The notes under the pieces are model-generated. The model searched no databases. It was given only the letters and a program-made list of their open reading frames with translations, and was not told where the DNA came from. A stretch of 64,000 nucleotides of DNA from Arenicola marina (lineage: Eukaryota > Annelida > Polychaeta > Arenicolidae), in contig OZ025253.1 of assembly GCA_964019135.1 (NCBI GenBank), positions 8,747,059 to 8,811,058 of the forward strand, in the 5' to 3' direction. Of the stretch, positions 34,446-45,239 are shown in pieces; the stretch's first letter is position 1; each line of letters opens with the position of its first letter. Position numbers and translations under genes: made by a program.

Positions 34446-34740
34446 ATAAATTATGATATATTTGTGTGTGAATATTGCACATTTACCTTATCATGCTTAT
34501 GGATACGTCATTTATAATAAAATGACACTTATATTCCACGAGGAGACCTTTAATTTAGTCTTTGGCTCAATTTCCTCCCCTTTCACGGAGGCCGGTCGGA
34601 CAAGCTGACAGTTCGAGTCGAGGTGCATTCAGATTTATCAACTATCTAACCACTAATATGTACATTGTTTACCTGATATTGTGGTTATAATTCTTATAAA
34701 CGCTTTAAATTTTAATGGTCAATTTTGCTAGGGACAGCTT
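34446..34740. other. intergenic, nothing recognised
   Basis: No supported gene or repeat. Confidence 0.3.
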
Positions 34741-35139
34741 TTGCTGAATTTGTTTGAAGAGAGTGAAGACTTTCTGGCGGAAATTACACAGCACAGACAT
34801 ATGATGCGGCAACATGATGGAGCGTCCCAGCGTCCTGAGATCTTGATCAGATCCCGTAGTGAGTGCGTACCTCAGTCAGTGTATACCCGAGAATGTGAAA
34901 TATTCGCAAAGTCTAGGTATTTTTTTTCACCACATGGAATTAAATGCGACCGCATAATTCGATATATTCATACACGGCTTGCAAGCGTTATACTCGGATC
35001 TTCATGGTATATCCCTGGTCGTTGTAACAAACTTGTTCAACCAGATGAATCCCGGTTAATTTGCGTTAAAATCGGGTTATCGGCATATTACACACATGGC
35101 GCAAATGGCTTGCGGGTGAGTGATGATAATATATTATGA
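34741..35139 (+). other. unassigned open frame, 132 codons, upstream of the LINE
   Basis: An open frame of 132 codons from ATG 34741 that I do not recognise. It ends about 50 bases before the LINE coding remains and runs on the same strand, so it might be a degenerate 5' part of that element, but no endonuclease motif can be seen in it. It could also be chance. Confidence 0.2.
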
Positions 35140-35189
35140 TTTATAGATTTAAATTCAGGCGAAAAACAGCAGGCAGTGGGGGGGGGGGG

Positions 35190-36527
35190 GGTGTACCCTT
35201 TAATGGTATGGCCGATCGGGCCGATCTGGTGGATCTCTGATATGGTTAGTGGACTCATATATGAACCAACACGGTTTACCGGTCACCGTGGGTATATCTT
35301 AGATCTGGTAATAACTGACGCCCCTGCCTATGTAACGGACAGCGGTACACTGCCACTGGTATGTAGCCTAGACCACAGCGCGGTGTTTTTTAAATTAAAA
35401 CTCATATCCTAAAGAAAGGTCATTCCAGCGAAAAAAATACCATTATTGTGCGGCTGATATGGAAGGTCTAAACACAAGTTTACAGCAAGCTCCATTAAAT
35501 ATGGGTACAGAATTATCTGATGATGTTAACGACGCTGAGTATTATTTCACAACTCTGTTTAGCAATACTTCAAATGCCTATGTTCCAAACCATTCAACAG
35601 TAAGACCTAGATATAAAGAATGGATGACTGGAAATGTTAAACGTCTGATTAGAAAACGAAGTAGATTGTGGCGACTCTTCTCGCGAACTTGAAGGGATGA
35701 CCACTTTGATATATTTAAGCAGGTTCGTACAGTTCGTAAAGTTTGCTATTAAGCAGCGTATGACGAATTTTATGCATCCTTAACGCAACGATTAAAATAT
35801 CCAGACATTACTTCCAAGGAAATGCTTAAGTTAACAAAGAGGTTATATGGCAGCAAAACGAGCCTTGGTATCCCAGCCATAATAGATGGTGACAGTACTC
35901 ACTCCACTCCTTTGACAAAAAGGAGTGGAGTGAGTACGAATTCTTCGCTGGAAATTCATCGCTGTTCGAGCCATGTGCTGGCTTTGCGCTACCACCGTTA
36001 CTATTTAAAACCACGGCGAGAATTTCTACCATAGCTTTTACCCAAGATGAGGTTTTCAAAGTTTTATCGTCACTCGACATAAGTAAAGCTAATGGGCCTG
36101 ACGGTGTTAGTAATCGAATGCTACGTTCGACGGCACAATCCATAAGCAAACCTTTGGCTAACCTTTTCCAAATGTCCCTAGATACCAATAAGGTACCCGA
36201 TGCATGGAAGAAAGCCAACATAACGCCCATCTTTAAATCTGGTGAGAGGCATCTACGCAATAACTACAGGCCAGTATCCTTGTTATCATGCACTGGTAAA
36301 GTAATGGAAAGGTTGGTATTTAAAGCTGTTTTCAACCACTGTGCCGAAAGTGAGCTACTTACGTGGCGCAACACTCAGGTGTTGATACCAGTACTGGCGA
36401 CCATGTATGTGTTGTATTTTTAGATATATCTAAAGCGTTCGACAAGGTATACCACTTGGGTTTACTCCATAAAGTGGAATCTTTTGGTATCGAAGGAGAT
36501 CTGCTTGCCTGGTTAGTTGATTATCTT
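35190..36527 (+). mobile_element. non-LTR retrotransposon (LINE), broken and 3'-truncated
   Basis: In order: the end of an apurinic-type endonuclease (PTR....YILDLVITDAP and SLDHSAVFF, 35270-35390), a linker (RPRYKEWMTGNVKRLIRKRS), then reverse transcriptase: ISKANGPDGVSNRML, KANITPIFKSGERH.RNNYRPVSLLS (36080-36300) and FLDISKAFDKVYHLGLLHKV (36415-36480). This arrangement fits the CR1/Jockey-like LINE group. The pieces lie in different frames with several frameshifts and stops, and the FADD-type catalytic segment and the 3' end are missing. It stops at about 36527, where a 34-bp direct repeat begins. A perfect 19-bp hairpin at 35895-35937 interrupts it. Confidence 0.85.
35895..35937. repeat. 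perfect 19-bp hairpin inside the LINE
   Basis: 'gtactcactccactccttt' is followed by a five-base loop (gacaa) and its exact reverse complement. The coding frame of the LINE is disturbed here, so the second arm is probably a local inverted duplication, as made by template switching in repair or reverse transcription. Confidence 0.9.
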
Positions 36528-36746
36528 GTAGTATTTCTGGTCCCAGGCCCGAATGGACGCCGAAAGTTACTATACCCGCCTGGCTTGATTTGAACCATCA
36601 ACCTTCGCCGAAGTGATCTACATGTATCCAACATTGCACCCAGTGCTTCAGAATAGCTGATGTGGCTCTGGGTGGTTCCGACAACCCAGGTTCGTCTCCA
36701 TCGGCACCAAATGTAGTATTTCTGGTCCCAGGCCCGAATGGACGCC
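36528..36746 (-). mobile_element. short element with 34-bp perfect direct terminal repeats
   Basis: The 34 bases at 36528-36561 (core tctggtcccaggcccgaatg) recur exactly at 36713-36746, flanking 151 bp. The minus strand has 'gatggttcaaatcaagcc', which resembles a Pol III B box. The left copy abuts the point where the LINE is lost. Possible readings are a SINE-like unit in a local tandem duplication or a miniature terminal-repeat element. Confidence 0.5.
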
Positions 36747-37300
36747 ATTTTCAGAATTGCTAAATTGCAGGTTGTATAGTAGCCTTAGACATTTATTGTA
36801 AATGTTTCAACTGTTATACTTGATACATATAATTGTATTTACAGGTCCTTATGATTGCAAGTCCATGAGAACTGGAAAGCGTTAGAATAGACCCATACAA
36901 GTCATGCAGCCGAAGACATTTTCTCTTGCCCTCAATTTGTGGATATAAAATAAACTATATTGCACTTGACAGAAAATTCTCTCCCTAACAAAAAGGGGGG
37001 TGGGGGTGGGGGTGAAACAGGGTGGCTTAGTTCTCTGGTCTTTTTTTTTGATTGGCACGTTCGCTGATCTTTTTCAAACCTCTGGTCTCTGATCTTAGAT
37101 ATGTAAAGGCAGTATCTTTGATCTCAGATGTTTCTCTCATGTGTGATATTTGATTTTTCCTGATGTCTGATCTGAGATCTCTGATGTTTTTAGGTCCATG
37201 TTCTCAGATCTTAGAATGTGTATCACCCCCATCACCCCCGCAAAAAAGAAGCTGGCATTGAACTTGACAGAATTGCTTGAATTTTAATATTAGACACAAT
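36747..37300. other. intergenic with G tract and TGATCT-rich stretch
   Basis: Between about 37030 and 37210 the words 'tctgatct', 'ctctgatctt' and 'tctcagatctta' recur many times as a degenerate simple repeat. No gene is supported. Confidence 0.4.
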
Positions 37301-37435
37301 GAATTCATCCAGTGGGTATCCCCATTTTTTGAGAGAATTAATCCAGTGGGTATCCCCATTTGTTGAGAGAATTAATCCAGTGCGTATCCCCATTTGTTGA
37401 GAGAATTAATCCAGCGGGTATCCCATTTGTTGAGA
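37301..37435. repeat. 34-bp tandem repeat, four copies
   Basis: Four copies of a 34-bp unit, gaattaatccagtgggtatc followed by cccatttgttgaga, with one or two differences each. Confidence 0.95.
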
Positions 37436-39493
37436 GAAGAACATACTTGAAAATTAATTTAGCACAGAAGAGATAACCTTGAAATGATACAAAATACTTT
37501 CTTTAAGGGATTTTCTTTTTTGAGGGGGGCGGGGGGTGGCTAAAAAAAGTTATATAATGCTCTATAGATCAAATGATTTTTGACTCCTCGCTAACAATAA
37601 TGCTTGCCCTAAATTCGGCAAAGAAAAAATAAAACCCTTGACGAGATAGAAAAACCCCTTAATTTTGCATTCACTGGTCTAGGGGGGGGGGGGGTGCTCT
37701 GCTAAATAATATTGCTCCCATTGCAGCGCCAATATATGTGTGACCCAAGCTGGAAATGATCGCCAAGAGATAGTCTTCCCCCCACCTCCAGCGTGGATAC
37801 AAGAATTAGAAAAGAGGGGCAGGGGGAAGTCCAATAAAAACTTGCGACCGAAGGGTGGGGGGGAACAACAAAAAGGCGGGGGGGGGGGGGGGTGTCCACA
37901 CCTCAGCTGGCCTAAATTTTGCATTGAAAAATAACATTCTTCCTCAAAAAGGGAGGGGAGGTTCCCCCCCCCCCCGTCTTGCATATTGTGGCTGGAGCAC
38001 GCCCAGACCTTGCACTGCTTTGGCGTTATCTTATTTGCATATATATATATATATATATAGGGAAAGTACGGCGTCCGGTACGGTGGAGAATCATGCAGAG
38101 CGGAACGCATGCAAATGGTTGGGCCACGTGCGTTAGTTTTCACCTGCGCTTGGTGCGCTGCCTGGCGAGTAGAGTGCGCATGACCGGAAGTCCATTCTAT
38201 GAATGCTGCCTTGTATAAGACGGGGGTCTGACCTCGAAACCATGGAAAGCCAAAGTGGAATTTAATTGACTGATGAATGCAACTGATCGTGAGACCTTGC
38301 GGAGAGGAGAGTATGAACATGATCAAGTTCGAGATTGCGGGTACGTGTCAGACGCCTTAGCACGTGTTTTAAATGATGAAAAAGAAAGAAAACAGTTACA
38401 TACGTTTGTACGTGCGTGCGTGCGCGTCCGTCTTCCCTCCTTTGCAATACTACAATTCAATAATGAACGTGTGTTTTAGATCTTTTCTGGCTGACCATTA
38501 AACACATGGAGTATTACCGAATTGTACTACAGGATGTCATGTCATTTTGTGGTAAAAGGATGAAATTTGGCTCACATGTTACAAATTCATGTCTAATCGA
38601 ATTTAGTTAATTGTCGAGTCCGATTTGATCCCCGGCGGCCATGTTTTTAAATGGTGGACAATGTCACCAATTATAAGCGATATCTTGGACTCACAATCAG
38701 AAGGATAAAACTGTTATTTTGATGTCTGTCCATAGGTTTTTGTGTAAGCAAAGGTAAAAGCAAGTCCTCACTGGATATTCAAGAACAACGCATCAGCCAT
38801 TTCCCTATATAGGGACCCTGCGCCTCTTAGTTTTTAAGATATTGAGCATGTTTGCTGGCCTTTGTCCGCCATCGTGGAACTAGGGGATGCGTTGCACCTA
38901 GATACACACAAATATCTTCTGTTTAATTCAGCGACCCCGAAAACCTATGCATAAACATAAAATATTAGGTCGATCGTCGATTTGCGAGATATTGAGCTTT
39001 TTTTGGGTAGTTTTGCCCGTCCAAAGCCGCCAGGGGTAAAGTCGACTTGACATTAGCTAAATTTAAATACAAGGATATTAAGGACAAGTGTGCTAACTTT
39101 CATGCTTTTACCACCAAATGCACAACTCGACCTCATTTGTCGTTTAGCCGCTGAACTATCACGGAAAATAGGCAATGTTTCCGCTTCGTCAACACAATGA
39201 TAACCAGTAATGACGACGAGGACGACCTCAGCTTCGTATAATATTTGCCAAAATATCCTCCTCCCGGCAAACAAATTCATTGTCTCTCTATTCCTAATCT
39301 CTATGTTTCATATGCTATGTGAAATCCAAATTATTATCCAATTTACTTCACATTGTAATATGTTCTTAAATAATAGGACATATGTCCAACTCATGTAAAG
39401 ACATGTATACAACAATTTTACGGTTAATTTCTTGAAGATATGAAAATTCATTTCGGCTTGCCATAGCATCTGCACGACCACTGGCGCTCGACC
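37436..39493. other. intergenic, G tracts and TA microsatellite
   Basis: Long G or C runs occur near 37682, 37875 and 37965 with 'aacttgcgaccg', which links them to the G-rich element at 16914. A short TA run lies at about 38039-38060. The open frames here, including one of 215 codons on the minus strand, are low-complexity and not supported as genes. Confidence 0.4.
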
Positions 39494-40998
39494 AATAGAC
39501 GATTTCCTAAACTACTGCGCCATCTATCGGCAGCGAGAAACACCAGGGTCGCGGGTCGAGACCCAAAACCTGGAGCGCGCGATTGACGCCGTTTAACACG
39601 CACGCGGGGCGGATTTCCTCAAAGAGAATAGACCCCTCGTACACAATGCCAGTGTTTTCTATTAGTGATGATCGATTTATGTACATCAATTTACCACTTT
39701 GAGCAAGATAAACGTCTACGGTATGCAGATATTTCATTCAAGATGGACTCAACCGGCTTTCTTCGGCTGTTATCATGAGTTTAAATCGTCGTGTGGTTTG
39801 TGAGCGGACTGCAGGTTTTGTTGTTTTCCTGAAGAGCGTGCGGGGAGGGACCATTAATTTTCACAACTGGACTTTTCGAACCGACTTTTACGCGTCACGG
39901 GCGGAGGGATGTGGAAGGACCAGTTTTCAGTAGGGCAGGTTTGCCAGAATCTTTAAGGCCCCAGCCAATGTACTTCTGTAATGTCATTGGGGGGAAAGTA
40001 ACATGGCAGCGACCATCGAATCTGTTGACAGCTACCACACTGAGTGCAATCTTTGACTTGTAACTAACATCAATGCTGCGCGATCACCTGGTATACGGCA
40101 ACTTTAAAAATCTTTTGAAAATGTCTGAATCGTAACGTACAAAATAGAGGAATTATATATGCCCAAAATTAAAAAGCAGCGATGTCTGCCAGCTAGAGAC
40201 TGGGGCACCATCTATATGTTTCTGTCAGTGCTGTGGTAGCCTGCAAATCAAAGTGTGTACACATGTATTGAAAACATATGACAGATGCATAAACACAAAG
40301 AAATGCAGAGCCTACCTACACACAACAACTACTGAATGTAATCAGCGGCCACCAGTTGATAGAGATGCAGGCCTATCGCCGAATCTCCGGCTTCGTGGTC
40401 ACTGAATAAATAATTAAGCGCTCCCTGCGCCAGCCAGTGGAAGCGTCAGCCACTGCTACAGTGTCCACAACGCCATGTGCGCCATGTATAATGTAAACAA
40501 ACTTCACTGGACGATTCTAATTCAACTTTGTTGAGATACGTAAACGAGAATCAAGAAAAGTATCTATCAAAGTACCAACATAAATGATCCATCTAAGTGG
40601 CTTGGAAAATGAAATGTTGTTAGCGTGAATAATTTAAGAAGGAATTGGAAATTACAAGGATACTTCCAGGCATATGGCGGACATTTGCAAAGACTGCCAT
40701 TTTGTCTTCAAGACCGCACATTGTATGGTACTAATGACTCATTCATTTCGTGGGATCAAAAGACAAAAGAATATGTATTACATGTATTACAATCTCTGAT
40801 GATTTGTCTTAATCCTGATCCATTTTTCAAGAACAAAAAGACTGGTTGTCCTACGAATCGAATAAGTTTAGTACGGAGAAGTTTTGAGGGCTCATACGGC
40901 TCAAGGCTGTGCGGCGCTCGTTCCTCTAATCCCGACCCGCAACCGACGCGCCAGACGCGTTAGGCGGCACTGCGCATGCTCGTAGGAAATCGTCTATT
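39494..40998. mobile_element. candidate DNA element with 16-bp perfect inverted ends
   Basis: AATAGACGATTTCCTA at 39494-39509 is matched exactly in inverse at 40983-40998. Six bases further in, both sides have TGCGC, and weaker similarity ('gtcgcgggtcgagacc' against 'gttgcgggtcgggatt') continues inward. The 1.5 kb between contains a 112-codon open frame (40625-40963, +) with no recognised domain. No target duplication is obvious. Confidence 0.45.
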
Positions 40999-41461
40999 AC
41001 TAGTTGCCGGCCTAGTATGCTGCGAGCAGCTCTAGGCCGGTTCCCAGCCTAATGGGAGCACTCTCTGCCTTCGACTCACTCCGCTAGCGCTCCATTATAT
41101 CTCTGTTGTTGCCTACGTCCTCAATGCATTTTCACACTCGCTCGCCAGGGCGGCGCTGCGCAAGTGGATAGGAAAAATGCGTCGCGCATTTCTACAAATT
41201 TGTGCTGGGACCCAGCCTAAGCCTAATAACACATGAAATCAGGTGATGAAAAGAAAGAGTTCTGTCACAATTATAATTTTTTCGAAAGGGTACAAGATGT
41301 TTTTTGCTGTATTAAATACACAAAGCTCGTCATTGTTATGTTCTATTCTTGAAAATTATAATGTTGCAAGAAATTACAGCTGAGTTGACCGTTTTTTCAA
41401 GAATCTTGAACTTTGCCCCCAGCCGACAGCAGCGGTAAAAACTAGTTTGCGTAGCGCCACC
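40999..41461. other. intergenic, nothing recognised
   Basis: No gene is supported. 'gttcccagcctaa' near 41041 and 'gggacccagcctaag' near 41206 are related words of unknown meaning. Confidence 0.3.
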
Positions 41462-41690
41462 GTGCGGGGAGCTTGCGATGGGAGAATTAAGGAAGGGAGA
41501 GTGGAGCAATGTCCCCGGGGCTAACCCTCCACGCTTTACGAAGAAGACATGGGATCTTTATCCTGCGACCACACAGACATGGCCACAGCAGGTCTCGAAC
41601 CACCGACCCACCGACCCACGTGCCGTTAGGCTCTCAGGTGATCACTTAGTGCGGGCGCTGTAGCCCACTGAGCTGTTGCGCCGGCCCCGT
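41462..41690 (-). mobile_element. tRNA-derived SINE, family S2
   Basis: On the minus strand a tRNA head starts 'ggggccggcgcaacagctca' with an A box (agctcagtggg) and, after a long spacer, a perfect B box (ggttcgagacc). The ~70-base spacer suggests descent from a long-variable-arm tRNA such as Leu or Ser. The body (catgtctgtgtggtcgcagg and onward) ends near 'ccttaattctccc'. Family member: 28497-28822. Confidence 0.75.
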
Positions 41691-42216
41691 ACTGTCACAT
41701 GAGCATTCTCCTTACCATAATAGTGTACAATATGGTCGGAGTATAGGTGTATGAACTATGTTTCCAGTGAACCAACCACGCGAATTTAACGATGGCCTAT
41801 ATCTGCCTATATCTGCCTATAGTGTTTTGGCTAAGTAGGTCACAACTGTCATCGGGCGGACCATATATCTTTGAGTCTTATGTGAGATTGTGCAATGTGT
41901 AGAGAGTGAGTCAGCGGCTACCTCTTCACCGAGAGTGACGTTCTGGGTACATGGCTTCACCAGCACCAGAGGTTTTATAACGGTTCAAGGATAGTCAGTG
42001 TTTTGTGTACGCATATTAATCCAATTCATTCTGAAGTGCCGAAAACGCTGGTGGAATATAGTTCCCAACTGATAGGCCAAGGAACCAAAAGGCGAAAGTG
42101 CAAAAGTGAGTACAACGATAGTGTTAAAAAGCTTGAAACTTTTGGCAGCACACGAGATGGCACATAACTATAGCACATACTTACAGTTGTTCCGCATATA
42201 TATATCTAGATATCTG
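41691..42216. other. intergenic, nothing recognised
   Basis: No supported gene. A short tandem of 'atatctgcct' lies near 41799-41818. Confidence 0.35.
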
Positions 42217-42375
42217 AATCTAGGAATTTGCCAAGGAGGGGGGGGGGGGCGGGGAGGTGCTCTCTGAAAACTTCAAGAGTCCAATAGTGTATGTTCAGGT
42301 GTATGTTCAGGTTCCCTCGCGCGTGGGGGGGGGGGGGGGGGTTGCAGCCCCCCTACCTACCCCCCCTACACTTTT
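42217..42375. mobile_element. G-rich MITE, shorter relative of 16914-17263
   Basis: Shares 'gaatctaggaatttgccaag', a G run, 'gtgctctctgaaaactt' and the far-side 'gttgcagcccccctac' with the element at 16914, in the same order. The terminal bases themselves are lost or diverged. Confidence 0.55.
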
Positions 42376-43080
42376 AGCTGTATAGGACATAGAAGTTATA
42401 TCATTAGCGCCGAGTTTTATCCCCAGTCAGCGCAATAAAAACAAACAGAGCTACCCGAAACACACATGCTGAAATGTCCGTGGAACGGTATGTTGAGTGG
42501 AAGACGTACCGATAATAGTGCTTTATTCAATCATAACTAAGTAATTACTGATAATAATAATTGCAATCATCTTTATAATGGCAAAATATAATGGTAAAGA
42601 TAATGACAAAGTATAATAAATAATCATGATGACAAATTATACTAACAAATTAATAACCAAAATACAATGATAATATAATGAGTAACATGATAATTATCAA
42701 TCATTAATTTAACTAAATGTTCATCAGATGTCAATATGTTTGTCATTCGAAAGTTGTCCTCGTGATTCGGGAGCCAGCATTCCCTCGACCCTTGTGATTG
42801 ACGCATGTAAATGATTCTGTAAAGTCACACTTAGAACTACGCGAATTGGGAAAGTGCATTCCACCCCCGTGATCGAAAAGAAATCAACGTCAACCTACAC
42901 GGTATAGTTCCAGCCCATTCGAAATTCGATGCGCTTCAAATAACATAAAGCGCTGCCTGGAATAGTCAATACTTCAGTTTTATCATTCATAATATGCGTT
43001 AGTAAAGTCCGTACTTTAGACCAACTGCAGCTAAACATTGAATCCAAGCGTGACTTTGGCACGGGGCAATAATTAGTTAC
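42376..43080. other. AT-rich intergenic, degenerate ATAATGA-type simple repeat
   Basis: From about 42530 to 42720 the sequence is dominated by 'ataat', 'tgataat' and 'acaaattataataa' words. No gene is supported. Confidence 0.4.
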
Positions 43081-43343
43081 CCCCGCCCCGTCGTAATCGC
43101 AGCACTTTTGGAGAAGTGGATCCCCTCGCCCTCACCCCCTCCCCCCACACCCCGTTCTATGCATGTGAGCGAGTACGACGTATATCAATGCAGATTTTAC
43201 TTCCCGCTGTGCATAAAACCCCTGCGCACTATATCTTTGGAGTTTACCCCCCCCCCTCCCCGCCCCGTCGTAATCGCAGCATTTTTAGAAAAGTGGATCC
43301 CCTCGCCCCTACCCCCCCCCCTCCCCTCACACCCCGTTCTATG
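43081..43343. repeat. ~177-bp tandem duplication, second copy partial
   Basis: 'cgtcgtaatcgcagca.tttt' and then 'aagtggatcccctcgccc' occur at 43089 and again at 43266, each followed by C-rich sequence and 'acaccccgttctatgc'. The copies differ by several bases and in C-run length. Confidence 0.85.
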
Positions 43344-43529
43344 CGCAACTATTCCATAATAAATTGTCCTTAACCTGAAACGCAAAGCATTTCCTTTAGC
43401 AGTAGAGGCTCCCTAAATAGAACCATGAGCAAAACGAATTCTGTCAATATTGATTTTATGTTATAGTACAGCCGCTTCCATTAAATATTGGTAAGCTATC
43501 TACGTATAGCCACTGACAACTAGCTGAAA
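43344..43529. other. intergenic, nothing recognised
   Basis: No supported feature. Confidence 0.3.
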
Positions 43530-43646
43530 CTGTCGGGGGGGGGGGGGCGTTGGCTTCTCCGGCTGGACTACGGGGTGTTAGGGGGGGGGGCTTAAGCCGC
43601 AGTAGCCCCCCCCCCACCCCCCGCTGGATCCACAACTGAGCTGTTT
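43530..43646. repeat. G/C-tract repeat end, hAT-like MITE fragment
   Basis: Ends 'ccgctggatccacaactg', which reversed is cagttgtggatccagcgg, similar to the right end of the element at 16914. The interior is G and C runs. A left end is not clear. Confidence 0.35.
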
Positions 43647-43996
43647 TTTGAGGTTGAGTCAACTTTGGGGGACATAATGTCTTTTGTCCGTTGCCTACCA
43701 GGGCGTGAATGCACTCCTGTGGGGGTCATTGAAATCTCCAAGATCACTGTATCTATATAACAATGCTGGTGATCTGTTAGTTCATGCTTTATATTTGCAT
43801 GGACGAGCTGCCTTTGGGCTCTTTTGGTTGCAGCTTGTTATAGGTCATCTGTGGCTCGTCCTTGTGCATTTATTACACATATAATTAAAACTATTTTATC
43901 CGATTATTTGCGAAACAGGTATATAACATATTTCACTAGATAACCGTTACAAACTTATATATTCTGTACATATCGTTGATTTAGTTGGAAGTTGTT

Positions 43997-44122
43997 GGAA
44001 GGATCTGACAAAGCGACATCGACACAGCATTTTAGAAAAAAACCGACACTAAGTGAAAAATCGACATTCAACTCGAATAATTTTGAGAAATCGACACTGG
44101 ACACTGGACCCTCCCCCCCCCC
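43997..44122 (-). mobile_element. short dispersed repeat, second copy
   Basis: Minus-strand partner of the repeat inside the gypsy fossil at 20085-20255: C/G run, 'ggtccagtgtcc', 'gtgtcgattt', 'tttctaaaatgc', 'tgtgtcgatgtcgctttg'. It is not inside another recognised element here. Confidence 0.6.
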
Positions 44123-44278
44123 GTCCCCTTTCAGATTCCTTACAATCCTGCTGCCATCGATGCGATTGCGTTGTCGATATATTAGATGGGTGCAGTCGCC
44201 GAACAAGCTACATTCGTTCACGCTGCCTGTGTAGTATATTGTACGGAAGCCCGTTGGTGCCGAAACATATATCTTTAT

Positions 44279-44309
44279 TACTGACAGAAGTTGGTAACTT
44301 CTGTCAGTA
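44279..44309. repeat. perfect 14-bp stem-loop
   Basis: tactgacagaagtt, a three-base loop (ggt), then the exact reverse complement. No T-run or other processing signal follows, and its meaning is unknown. Confidence 0.85.
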
Positions 44310-45239
44310 TACTGCTATGTTCGGTTTGTAAATTTATTTATTTACTTGTTTATTACTGAAATTAATCTAAAGACTTCTGTCGTATATTTCTATGTTCTTT
44401 TTTTTGGTAAATCTGTTTGTGTGTTTGTTTCTTTACGGTGGTCCTGCTTTACCACATAATATATATTTAAAATAGCTTGGATAGTTTCGTTAGTGGCATA
44501 TATAGGTAAAAGTTCATGATCACAGTGATTTTCTTAAGAACAAACTTTGAACGCGTTTAGCGCCGTTAATATTAGAGCTAGAGACCTCTGGTACGTTTTG
44601 ACGCGTCATACTCATTCTGGAGCAAAATGTCGTTTTATGCTTTTCGAAAAACGAAACAAATGACCTTGAACTGTTCTTCTGTGGTTTGATCAATTTAGGT
44701 TAAAGATATCACTCCGGTGCTTAGTAAAAAATATGACTGAGAATAATTTCTGTGAAATCTGAGACACATCATATGACGTCACGATGAACATCGTAAAAAA
44801 ATCGAGAGTGGCGTCATCTTGTAGCAAATGGGGTCCTATGTTCGAGTTTATCATAAAAATACTATATTCATATCTTACATCCGGTTCCACGTGCAACGGC
44901 AATTGTCTATCGGGCTTCCAATGTTAAGGCCCTCAATCTCTCATCCCAGTGAAAATGTCTTGTCGCGTCTTTCGCAAGGGCCTTCGTCAAAGAGTATCAA
45001 TATTTTTCCTTTGGTTATTCTTGGTACCCAATAGCCACAATGCTTTTCATATGTAATTCGAGCAAAAAATGACGCCACAGGATTTGTTTTTAACTTGCCC
45101 CATGGTGAAAGATATGGATTTCTGCTGTTAGCAGGGGTTCCCACGGGCTTGCTATGTAAGCCATCACTCTATGCTTACAGTTCTAGATTGATGTGGCAGT
45201 CAACGTGCTTGGGCTTTAGGGCATAACGTTTGCGTTTTA
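44310..45239. other. intergenic, nothing recognised
   Basis: No gene or known repeat is supported. Confidence 0.35.

Noticed and set aside
33256-34482. Several His/Ser-rich minus-strand frames
   Set aside because: They are products of the GATGAATGGTGATGGAC minisatellite and the foldback element.
37679-38326. 215-codon minus-strand frame
   Set aside because: Low-complexity C runs and a TA microsatellite. No domain, and its length depends on homopolymer counts.
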